Shown here: positions 1 through 5,882 of the stretch, piece by piece
How positions within the stretch are numbered: position 1 is the first letter of the stretch
How the letters are laid out: the number at the start of each line of letters is the position of its first letter
Assembly: GCA_031553855.1 (NCBI GenBank)
Contig: JAVBKW010000035.1
Location: forward strand, 1 to 54,723
DNA from: RACS-047 sp031553855
GTDB lineage: Bacteria; Bacillota; Clostridia; Christensenellales; Pumilibacteraceae
DNA: 54,723 nucleotides
Reading direction: 5' to 3'
Notes under the pieces: model-generated
Told to the model about the DNA's origin: nothing
Databases searched by the model: none
The model's input: the letters and a program-made list of their open reading frames with translations, nothing else
Made by a program: the position numbers and the translations under genes

Positions 1-181
1 GGTAGCCTTATCCGTCTGCACAGCCTTGATATTAGATTTCTGTTCGTCAGGTCAAGATTTCGCTACACCCTTTCTTCACCTCACACCTCACGATGTGCAG
101 CTTGGGTTTCACTATATGGTTGGTTATGAGTATCTCCATCCGGGACTTCCACCCGTTAGATTTGCGACATACTCGTCGCAC
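1..181 (-). mobile_element. Group II intron, 5' end (domain I region), cut by window edge
   Basis: Read on the minus strand, the segment starts at 181 with GTGCGACGAG, which fits the GUGYG 5' end of group II introns. GUCGCA follows and can pair back with the GUGCGAC start. Then come the phrase GGGTGGAAGTCCCG and further GA-rich internal-loop sequence of the type found in domain I of bacterial introns. No reverse transcriptase is visible because the rest of the element lies beyond position 1. The assignment rests on remembered similarity and on the 5' boundary, not on a covariance model. The plus-strand reading frame over this stretch is antisense to the structured RNA and is not treated as a gene. 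Confidence 0.62.
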
Positions 182-353
182 ATAAAAAAGACCCCACTAA
201 AAGTGATTTGTACGCTACGCCTTCGTTCTTTTTGTATTCTGCAATGGCAAACTCACAGTCAGATTTAGTTCGCTCCAAATTTTCAATGTCAGCCTCTAAT
301 TGCGCTCTTTCCTCACTGCGTTGATATCCATTACTCTTCTCATCCGTTTTTCC
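182..353 (-). pseudogene. Coding remnant interrupted by the intron (no start codon)
   Basis: After a TGA at 354-356, an open minus-strand frame of 57 codons runs to the intron 5' boundary. It reads as a charged, coiled-coil-like stretch (EERAQLEADIENLERTKSD) followed by a hydrophobic end (SLLVGSFL). It has no ATG, GTG or TTG near its upstream end; the first TTG lies about halfway in. It follows the HTH gene in a different frame. It may be a frame-shifted continuation of that gene or the 5' exon of a separate gene split by the intron. I do not recognise the family. Confidence 0.3.
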
Positions 354-358
354 TCAAT

Positions 359-553
359 CTAAAGATTTTGAATATCAATATTATTACTTTTACAATATTC
401 GATGATGTTTTTCATTGCAAGTTGACTAGGCTTTGTTTTTCCAGTTTCCCATCGATTAATTGACGGTACACTAACATTAAGGGCAGCTGCAAGCTGCTCT
501 TGCGTAAGACCCTTAATCTTGCGAATTTTTTTTATTTGTTCAATATAATTCAT
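359..553 (-). CDS. Small Cro/CI-type HTH transcriptional regulator
   Basis: This 64-residue protein is essentially one helix-turn-helix domain of the HTH_3 (Cro/CI) type. The helices are visible as LTQEQLAAALNVS, then VPSINRWETGKTKPS. Such single-domain proteins typically bind palindromic operators as dimers and control themselves or a neighbouring mobile element. The ATG at 553 follows a promoter flanked by a double palindrome (561-605), which suggests autorepression. There is no good Shine-Dalgarno site; only a weak AGG lies upstream. Another, out-of-frame coding stretch follows directly after the stop, so the protein may once have been longer. Family confidence is high; the regulated genes are unknown. 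Confidence 0.8.
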   Translation of the reverse strand: MNYIEQIKKIRKIKGLTQEQLAAALNVSVPSINRWETGKTKPSQLAMKNIIEYCKSNNIDIQNL

Positions 554-560
554 AAAAAAA

Positions 561-613
561 TCGACCTATCATTTGATAAGAGTATTCTATCATATGATAG
601 GTCGATAAGTCAA
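561..613 (-). promoter_or_regulatory. Promoter with double palindromic operator of the HTH gene
   Basis: On the minus strand, TTGACT (608-613) and TAGAAT (584-589) form a -35/-10 pair with an 18-bp spacer. Perfect 12-bp inverted arms, TCGACCTATCAT (561-572) and ATGATAGGTCGA (594-605), surround the -10. Inside are two copies of a TATCATWTGATA palindrome (567-578 and 588-599), offset by exactly 21 bp, or two helical turns. This geometry fits two repressor dimers on the same face of the DNA, one of them covering the -10 to -35 spacer. Confidence 0.65.
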
Positions 614-773
614 TAATATTTCAGATTCAATCTTTATCTATGAAGATTTGGAGCATTTGCGTTTAAAAGATTTTCATATTTTACCGTAGCTGTTTTGAAA
701 ATTGCATTACAACTTTCTAAAATTCTATTCAGGTATCCGACTTACTAATCAAAAAAGAAAGAATACAACCGTA

Positions 774-1400
774 TTATATTGTTTCCAGCAACTGTTTGTA
801 AATTTTATCGTTTTTCTTAATTGCAAGTCTGGTTCTGTTAGACTGATTTTCTTTTTCTTCTTCTGTTTTTTCAGGAATTCCGTACTCCGAATAAAATTGT
901 TTGAAAACTTCTTCAGCCGGCATGCAGTCTTTTTCATCAATTGGCACATTTAAAGTTTCAATTATTTTTTCAATTTCTACGTCACGCTGTTTTTCTTCAA
1001 AACCAAAAAACGTTATATCATGCAATATTTGCAAAGCAACATCAATCTCACCATATAATTCAATCGATTTTTGTAAAACTTCAAACCCGACTAATTCTTT
1101 CCACGAAGTCATATTTATACAATATCGTTCTTTATTTCCTTGTTTCATGACAAATGATTCAAAAATCATTTTATCGGTATCTACTGTATCCCACACTTTC
1201 GCAACAACAATAATTTCAAGAATATCTGTATCTACCTCATGAATCAAGCAAATATTTTTAATTACCTTCTTTAACTTCTTTGCTAAGTCATCTTGAGATA
1301 TAGATGGTTTTGGAAAATAGTCATCGCAATAAAACTGTTCTGCAAATTTCTGCGACAATTCTTTTATGTCTATTTTAATTAATAATTCTTTTAACTTCAT
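774..1400 (-). CDS. Hypothetical protein, DUF6557-like
   Basis: This is a 208-residue soluble, acidic protein with no signal peptide or membrane segment. It reads as mixed alpha/beta, with a KLKELLIKIDIKELSQKF start and a middle section WKELVGFEVLQKS. The C-terminus is helical and charged. The start region resembles the uncharacterised DUF6557 group as I recall it, but I cannot confirm that. I chose the ATG at 1400 over the in-frame TTG at 1406. A GGGAAG lies about 12 bases upstream and a TATAAT-like -10 at 1430-1435. It is a single gene between the HTH gene and the toxin-antitoxin-like operon. Function is unknown. Confidence 0.6.
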   Translation of the reverse strand: MKLKELLIKIDIKELSQKFAEQFYCDDYFPKPSISQDDLAKKLKKVIKNICLIHEVDTDILEIIVVAKVWDTVDTDKMIFESFVMKQGNKERYCINMTSWKELVGFEVLQKSIELYGEIDVALQILHDITFFGFEEKQRDVEIEKIIETLNVPIDEKDCMPAEEVFKQFYSEYGIPEKTEEEKENQSNRTRLAIKKNDKIYKQLLETI

Positions 1401-1467
1401 ACACAATTAATCTTCCCATAAATTAAACAATTATAGTATTTTTGATCGTATTGTTTTCCATCGGAGG

Positions 1468-1494
1468 CAGTTGTTCGAAAATTCCGAACAACTG
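1468..1494. repeat. Perfect 10-bp inverted repeat (stem-loop)
   Basis: CAGTTGTTCG (1468-1477) and CGAACAACTG (1485-1494) surround a 7-base loop. It lies between the end of the DUF3791/DUF3990 operon and the start of the 208-residue gene. It could separate the two transcripts, but there is no T-run on the minus strand, so it is not a textbook terminator. The rest of the 1401-1626 gap contains no convincing gene. Confidence 0.5.
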
Positions 1495-1626
1495 AATTTT
1501 CATTCATCTCTCTATCTATTTGAAAAAAAAATATTGGCTAGGTGTTCGTAATATATCGTTTCGGATGGTCAGCTTTTTTATCGCTCATTTACATACTCCA
1601 ACTGATCTTTCAATTAACTGCACTAA

Positions 1627-1833
1627 TTATACAGCTTTTCGTGACTCTATATATAAATCAATATCATTTACAATATATTTAGTTCCTGTCGTGTGTAAGG
1701 CCTCGTAAAATGACTTGATATATTCACAAACAGAATAGCGATTAAACAAATCAATAACAGCTTTTCCGCTCAAATTTTTTTGACTCTTGTATTCTTCAAC
1801 ACAAAAAACTAAAAACGGCAATTCTTTGCTCAT
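1627..1833 (-). CDS. DUF3791 family protein
   Basis: This is a 68-residue protein with the DUF3791 signature: FLVFCVEEYK near the start, LSGKAVIDLF in the middle, and LHTTGTKYIVNDIDLYI at the end. DUF3791 proteins are commonly encoded next to DUF3990 proteins, and that pairing is present here. The start is the ATG at 1833, which overlaps the stop of the upstream gene by ATGA. A longer frame reaches 1887 but runs into that gene. By analogy with small partners of ADP-ribosyltransferase-like toxins it may act as the antitoxin. That role is inferred from the neighbourhood, not seen in the sequence. Confidence 0.8.
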   Translation of the reverse strand: MSKELPFLVFCVEEYKSQKNLSGKAVIDLFNRYSVCEYIKSFYEALHTTGTKYIVNDIDLYIESRKAV

Positions 1834-2075
1834 AACAATCCCTCCTCCGGTAATACAATCTCTCCTGTTTCTTTTTCTGTTTTCCAAACGTTATATAATG
1901 CTAACGGACTAAAGTGCCAGACTTTCGTATCTTCATCAGAAAGCAATTCATAGGTTTTCGATTGATAAAACTCATTCATCGCCGCAATTTCATCGATTTG
2001 TTTTTCTTTCATAATAATATCTAAGACTTGCGGTAAAATTGCTACTGTTAGAATAGTGTTAAATTTATCATTCAT
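1830..2075 (-). CDS. Small protein of the DUF3990 operon
   Basis: This is an 81-residue protein with LPQVLDIIMKEKQ, then AAMNEFYQSKTYELL, then the end WHFSPLALYNVWKTEKETG. It is predicted to be mostly helical. Proteins of this kind recur beside DUF3990 and DUF3791 genes, and it may be a distant DUF3791-like member. It starts one base after the DUF3990 stop codon. A strong GGAGGAG site lies inside the end of the DUF3990 gene, and its own stop overlaps the next start. Translation is therefore coupled on both sides, as expected for proteins made in fixed ratio. Function is not known. Confidence 0.72.
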   Translation of the reverse strand: MNDKFNTILTVAILPQVLDIIMKEKQIDEIAAMNEFYQSKTYELLSDEDTKVWHFSPLALYNVWKTEKETGEIVLPEEGLL

Positions 2076-2076
2076 A

Positions 2077-2553
2077 TCATCGCTCCTCCGTGCCTAAAAA
2101 TTTCAAATATTCAAGTGCTTTGGCTGATGTAAAAACATACTGGTCATACAACTTCTTTATTTTCAAAGACTTAAGTGTTTGTTCCTTTGTATAGAATCCC
2201 GAAAGATACAGCTGCAGTGTTTGAAATACATCGTCGTTAGCTACAGCGCCAATGACTAAATCATATTTCTCGCCGGTATATGTTCCGTTTCGATTAGCTG
2301 AAACAAAATCAAGCCATTCTTCATCTGCCTCTATGAATTTTTTCACATAAAGGCTTTGAATAATATTGTCATCAATTTCATAAATATTCACTACAGCCTT
2401 GCCGCCCCGACGGGTATAAACCTTACCTGCAAAGTTTTCTGCTTGAGCTTTGTTTGTTGTTGTATAAAACCCGTTTCCGAAATCCAAAAAACGATTCTGT
2501 ACAATTAAAGCGGGTTTTTCTACTTTCATATTACTGCCGTGATATATTTTCAT
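2077..2553 (-). CDS. DUF3990 protein, ADP-ribosyltransferase-like putative toxin
   Basis: This 158-residue protein opens with KIYHGSN and continues with DFGNGFYTTT. These are the DUF3990 hallmarks and resemble the His and Tyr positions of the H-Y-[EDQ] ADP-ribosyltransferase fold (His5, Tyr30). The middle holds YDLVIGAVANDDVF and the end helical YVFTSAKALEYL. The family has the normal length and appears intact. I infer that it modifies a cellular or phage target using NAD and is held in check by the small partners downstream. No target or activity can be read from the sequence. It overlaps the preceding gene by ATGA and is followed one base later by the next gene. Confidence 0.8.
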   Translation of the reverse strand: MKIYHGSNMKVEKPALIVQNRFLDFGNGFYTTTNKAQAENFAGKVYTRRGGKAVVNIYEIDDNIIQSLYVKKFIEADEEWLDFVSANRNGTYTGEKYDLVIGAVANDDVFQTLQLYLSGFYTKEQTLKSLKIKKLYDQYVFTSAKALEYLKFLGTEER

Positions 2554-2855
2554 ATCCTTGCCTCCAACCTTTGGATTTTTTGTCTCTCATCCTTTAACTC
2601 TTTTAAAATTATTTCTACTGATTTGCGGCGTTCAAGTTTTTCCGTAACTTCAAATGTTGCGCTTTCATCTTTACCTAAATATATTGCACAAATTTTATCA
2701 CCGTCTCTAAACTTCAAATAGTAATATGTCCGCCCGTTCTGAATTTTTGGAACAACTTTCCCTTTGGGCAGCGCAGCAAGTTCTTCTTTATATTTTTGTG
2801 TCATAAGCTCATTTCGCTTTTTTTCTTTTCCAAGCATAGTTTCAACTAAAAACAT
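2550..2855 (-). CDS. Small KxxYYYL..YR..IGK protein, first gene of the DUF3990 operon
   Basis: This is a 101-residue basic protein with a central beta-rich motif, GRTYYYLKFRDGDK then YLGKDE, followed by a long C-terminal helix rich in Lys and Glu. Proteins with a KGK.YYYL..R.G.K...YIGK pattern (DUF6788-like, as I recall) are often found at the head of defence or mobility operons. I chose the ATG at 2855, because an AGGTG lies 6 bases upstream and the predicted transcript would begin just before it. A GTG at 2864 would leave no leader. The stop overlaps the DUF3990 start. It may bind nucleic acid, but this is a guess. Confidence 0.68.
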   Translation of the reverse strand: MFLVETMLGKEKKRNELMTQKYKEELAALPKGKVVPKIQNGRTYYYLKFRDGDKICAIYLGKDESATFEVTEKLERRKSVEIILKELKDERQKIQRLEARI

Positions 2856-2872
2856 GTTTTTCACCTAGCACT

Positions 2873-2901
2873 ATTATACTCTACATTTTATGCCAAGTCA
2901 A
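2873..2901 (-). promoter_or_regulatory. Strong sigma-A-type promoter of the DUF3990 operon
   Basis: On the minus strand TTGACT (2896-2901) and TATAAT (2873-2878) are separated by exactly 17 bp. Transcription would start near 2866, only about ten bases before the ATG at 2855, so the ribosome site AGGTG would lie at the extreme 5' end of the message. Confidence 0.75.
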
Positions 2902-2958
2902 TACATGATGTGGATTATTTTGTCGATTTGAATATATGTTAATTCCGATAAAATCAAA

Positions 2959-3004
2959 AATAACCGTGTTGAAAAAAGTCACCTTTTAGTCACCCACGGT
3001 TATT
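2959..3004. repeat. 10-bp inverted repeat with internal GTCACC repeats
   Basis: AATAACCGTG (2959-2968) and CACGGTTATT (2995-3004) are perfect inverted arms. The 26-base loop contains two direct copies of AGTCACC, and AAGTCACC recurs at about 3530. Similar short repeats beside tRNA genes can be recombinase sites, but no integrase gene is visible in the window. Confidence 0.4.
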
Positions 3005-3117
3005 AAAAGCTATAAAAGCTGTGAAAACTATTCTTGAAACTGAAAATAATAGTGCAAAATATGGCTCAAAACGCTTGAAAAAGGCTTAAATATCCATTAT
3101 TTCTGACGCGACATAGC

Positions 3118-3231
3118 TCTCCAAAGCCATTGGTCTTCCCATCTCAAACCTATTATACCGTAGGGGATTTATATAACGGTAATATGACGGTCTCCAAAAC
3201 CACTGAACCCTAACAACTTAATATACTCCGT
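3118..3231 (+). repeat. Degenerate tRNA-Trp-derived tandem units
   Basis: Bases 3162-3201 are identical to the first 40 bases of the intact tRNA-Trp at 3304 (acceptor 5' strand, D-arm, anticodon loop CTCCAAA, and ACC). After that the sequence diverges, so no T-arm or acceptor partner is formed. Bases 3118-3161 match the 3' part of the next unit (3262-3303) with small indels. The unit starts at 3162, 3232 and 3304 are 70 and 72 bases apart, which is tRNA length. I read this as a decayed tandem array. Confidence 0.65.
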
Positions 3232-3271
3232 AGGGGAGTAGTTCAATTGGTAGAGCACCGGTCTCCAAAGC
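3232..3271 (+). pseudogene. 5' half of a second tRNA-Trp (truncated)
   Basis: It begins with AGGGGAG and has a standard D-arm (GTTCAATTGGTAGAGC) and the anticodon loop CTCCAAA with CCA, as in a classic bacterial tRNA-Trp. The sequence then departs into GCCATTGG instead of the expected 3' stem, and no matching T-arm or acceptor end follows before the next unit at 3304. Its D-arm is more canonical than that of the intact copy, so this may be the remains of the ancestral gene. Confidence 0.6.
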
Positions 3272-3303
3272 CATTGGTCTTCCTAACTCAAACCCAATAC
3301 CGT

Positions 3304-3377
3304 AGGGGATTTATATAACGGTAATATGACGGTCTCCAAAACCGTTCTTGGGGGTTCGAATCCCTCATCCCCTGCCA
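3304..3377 (+). tRNA. tRNA-Trp (anticodon CCA)
   Basis: A full cloverleaf can be drawn by hand. The acceptor stem AGGGGAT pairs perfectly with ATCCCCT (3367-3373). The D-stem ATAT/ATAT encloses AACGGTA, and the anticodon stem ACGGT/ACCGT encloses CTCCAAA with CCA at 3336-3338. There is a 4-base variable region, and the T-stem GGGGG/CCCTC encloses TTCGAAT. G3374 is the discriminator and CCA is encoded (3375-3377). The all-A/T D-stem is unusual, so the RNA may be weakly folded. It reads on the plus strand, opposite to the neighbouring genes. Confidence 0.88.
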
Positions 3378-3382
3378 AAAAA

Positions 3383-3412
3383 CCGTGTTTTCGCTCGAAA
3401 GACACGGCTTTT
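3383..3412 (+). terminator. Intrinsic terminator of tRNA-Trp
   Basis: CCGTGTTTTCG and CGAAAGACACGG form a long stem with a single bulge just after the encoded CCA, followed by CTTTT. It is placed correctly to end the tRNA transcript. Confidence 0.75.
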
Positions 3413-3666
3413 CATTTTAAGCCGAATTTTATCTTCGTGGCTTACAATGCGTTCTACGCTTCAATCTATTTTTAGTCAATCTTCTGATTTTTCTATTTTA
3501 TCACCAAATATAAAAAAAGTCATCCGAAAAGTCACCTTCATAAAAAAGTCATTATTAATTTCTATTTTTTTCAAACTGCCCCTATTGCTTTTATGACTTA
3601 TATAGCTTTCAGTTTGAATAGGTTTTTTTAATTCTTTACGGCATTGGGAGGCTGCGGGTTTATAAA
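3413..3666. other. Gap without a convincing gene
   Basis: This is AT-rich sequence with several AAAGTCA(C/T)C words on the plus strand (around 3520-3550), echoing the GTCACC repeats at 2979-2994. Short frames exist on both strands, but none has a ribosome site or a recognisable product. It could be the remnant of an integration junction next to the tRNA. Confidence 0.35.
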
Positions 3667-4887
3667 TTAAATATTAAAGCTCTCACCGTCTTGCAAAACT
3701 TTGATTTCTGCAGCTATTCCTAAATCCTTAAATGCTTCAGGCTTTTCGCTATGAATTGGCAGAACTACCTTTGTTTTTGTTATCTCGCAAACTTGTTTTA
3801 TTTGGCCAGGTGTTGCATGACCGCTGGTATGCAAGTTAATAAGCTGGCTACCATTTGTTATAGCTTCATTAATAAAATTGCTTTTATATTCATCAAATGC
3901 CGAATGCTTTTTATCCAGATACCCAGACCACATTGAATATATTACAAGATTATCGGGAAATGCTTGCAACGCTCGTGTCGTAACGGAATTAGTGCGTCCT
4001 ATAAAACAAAACCCACAGTCTTTCATATACTTATTCAGTTTTTCGCCTTTGCCGTAGGTATAAACTTTTTGCCTTGAAAAATCATAAAATGAAGAAACTC
4101 CGCTATCTGTGATAATTCTTAATATTTCATTTTGGAAATCGTCCTCGCATACTACGAATGGTCGCTTGTTAGCTATCGCCGCATTATAAAACTCCGCTAT
4201 ACTATCAATATTAGTTGAACTGCAAAGGACGAAAACATATTTGTTATCTTGTAATATTTTCTTTGCTTCATTGCCAAGTTCGTGTTCTGTCATAACCTTT
4301 TCTGAACGGCGGCTCATCATTGTTCCTTCGGTAATCAATACATCTATGTCTTTTGCAAAAGTTTTGAAAACCAAAGGCATTTTGCGACCTCTCGCTCCGT
4401 GCATGCGAAAATCACCCGTATGTAAAATTCTTTTACCGTCTGCTTCTATAAGTAGCATATATGCATCAAATGCAGAATGATCAATTGAATACGGAGTAAC
4501 TTTTATATCGCCAAACCATATTGCTTTGCCTGCTTCAAATGTTTTGAACTTCTCCACACGTTCAGGATTCCCTTTGCCGAGTTTCTTACTAAGTACCTTT
4601 TGAACTGTAGAAAAAACTTTCTTAGCTATATTTCCCATATAAATTGGAATTGCAGGTAAAACACTTTCGAACGCCCCGACATGATCCCCGTGATAATGGG
4701 TTACAAGAACAGCATCGCAATTAGGTGTTCCGCTAGTCACGCCGTCAATATCAAAAGTAGCATTGTCTTTTCGCTCCGCTGACGGCAATTCAGAGCCCAT
4801 ATCAATAATTAGCTTTGCCTTAGATGTTTTTATTTCCGTAACAGTGCCGCCTATTTGGTGCGTTCCTCTATGTATAGTTATTTGCAT
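3667..4887 (-). CDS. MBL-fold metallo-hydrolase, RNase J-like
   Basis: This 406-residue protein has the zinc-binding THYHGDHVG motif (about residues 63-71). It also has further ligand regions HSAFDAY and LHTGDFRMHG, a central insertion that may correspond to a beta-CASP domain, and a C-terminal LHTSGHATP. That arrangement resembles RNase J and related nucleases, although it is shorter than true RNase J (about 550 residues) and lacks its C-terminal extension. I chose the ATG at 4887, preceded by GGGAGG. The start lies inside the end of the upstream gene, giving translational coupling. Role: probably a nuclease, perhaps in defence together with its partner; DNA versus RNA cannot be told. Confidence 0.82.
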   Translation of the reverse strand: MQITIHRGTHQIGGTVTEIKTSKAKLIIDMGSELPSAERKDNATFDIDGVTSGTPNCDAVLVTHYHGDHVGAFESVLPAIPIYMGNIAKKVFSTVQKVLSKKLGKGNPERVEKFKTFEAGKAIWFGDIKVTPYSIDHSAFDAYMLLIEADGKRILHTGDFRMHGARGRKMPLVFKTFAKDIDVLITEGTMMSRRSEKVMTEHELGNEAKKILQDNKYVFVLCSSTNIDSIAEFYNAAIANKRPFVVCEDDFQNEILRIITDSGVSSFYDFSRQKVYTYGKGEKLNKYMKDCGFCFIGRTNSVTTRALQAFPDNLVIYSMWSGYLDKKHSAFDEYKSNFINEAITNGSQLINLHTSGHATPGQIKQVCEITKTKVVLPIHSEKPEAFKDLGIAAEIKVLQDGESFNI

Positions 4888-5771
4888 AAAGCCTCCCAAA
4901 TTTCTTCAAGTGTAGGTTCATTTCCTTGCTTCACCCACATAATATTACTTCTCCCAATTGATCTTTCAATTGTTTCAATGCTTTGTCTGCCGTTGTTATT
5001 TAAGACTTCTGGGGTTTCATAAACTAAATAAATCAAATGATTGTTTACGAATTGATCAAATCCAAAAATGTGCGTGTTATATAGCGCGCCGCAAAATGGT
5101 GCAACGTACTCTGTGCCAAAAAGCTGGTTTATGACTAAAATATGATTAGCATATTCAAATACAATTCCAACGGACTGCTCATCTATCGCCTTTTTATATG
5201 TATTCACCTGCTCAATAACGTCTGGGAGAGAACCGACTTTAACATTAACACGATTATCGCTGAATACCTTACCTTCAACAAACATTATTTTTGATAAAGG
5301 ATTAGGGCTATTTCTATCAGTATATAACAAAACTAAATCGCATTTTTTGTCCCCGCCTATTTCACCGTTTAATCTAACTTCAATGTCAAGAACTACAACA
5401 TTAGACCTTAAGCTAGGATTAAATGTAAATTTGTTTAATTTGTCAAGCAATTGCCGTTCTTTAAGCGAGCCGTCGGCTCTTTTATATTTATTTTCATTTT
5501 GCTTTTTCGCTTTTTCATAATCATCTAGCCCGTCGGTTTCTTGAGAGTGTTTTTCATACTGTTTGTCACGAAAAAAAGCTTTGCCGTTAAATTTATATAA
5601 GCAGCCCCCCATATAATAAAAATGTAATTCATTTTTTCTTACAGCAGGAAAAACAATGCCCCTTAAGACATCTGCTCTCAATTTTTTATACAACTCTGCT
5701 CTTTCGCCGGTAAGTCTATCAATGCTAGACACATCAAAAGAACGTTGAAAACACTTCATATTAGACGGCAT
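4878..5771 (-). CDS. Putative PD-(D/E)XK nuclease-like protein
   Basis: This 297-residue protein has no close family that I recognise. The middle holds VVVLDIEVRL, then KCDLVLLYTD, then MFVEGKVFSD. That order of acidic, D-hydrophobic and E-x-K strands is the usual PD-(D/E)XK core (about residues 125-170), with Glu and Lys in VEGKV as likely catalytic residues. The N-terminal third is charged, with YYMGGCLYKFNGK. The ATG at 5771 follows AGGAG by 9 bases. It overlaps the metallo-hydrolase gene, so the two are made together. I infer a nuclease or nucleic-acid-binding partner; sequence alone does not prove catalysis. Confidence 0.6.
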   Translation of the reverse strand: MPSNMKCFQRSFDVSSIDRLTGERAELYKKLRADVLRGIVFPAVRKNELHFYYMGGCLYKFNGKAFFRDKQYEKHSQETDGLDDYEKAKKQNENKYKRADGSLKERQLLDKLNKFTFNPSLRSNVVVLDIEVRLNGEIGGDKKCDLVLLYTDRNSPNPLSKIMFVEGKVFSDNRVNVKVGSLPDVIEQVNTYKKAIDEQSVGIVFEYANHILVINQLFGTEYVAPFCGALYNTHIFGFDQFVNNHLIYLVYETPEVLNNNGRQSIETIERSIGRSNIMWVKQGNEPTLEEIWEALCK

Positions 5772-5882
5772 TAAACTATACTCCTGTTTAAATTTGTTTT
5801 GTTGCTAAGTCTAAATATTGTATCATGTTACCCGCTAAAAATAAAGAGCTTTTTTTTAAACATTACGGCATATTTACTGATG

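Noticed and set aside
26..268. Plus-strand open frame of 80 codons
   Set aside because: It is antisense to the putative group II intron RNA and has no ribosome site; such frames recur wherever these introns are found.
702..953. Plus- and minus-strand frames with poly-Phe or poly-Lys runs
   Set aside because: They arise from an A/T-rich stretch overlapping the end of the 774-1400 gene and look like low-complexity noise.
2960..3110. Integrase gene remnant near the tRNA
   Set aside because: Repeated GTCACC words and a short basic frame suggested a recombinase end, but no tyrosine or serine recombinase motif could be read on either strand.
3232..3377. A single tRNA-Trp gene split by an intron
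   Set aside because: The 5' half at 3232 and the 3' half at 3341 do not pair: CCGGT against ACCGT has mismatches and AGGGGAG does not match ATCCCCT. The unit at 3304 folds fully by itself.
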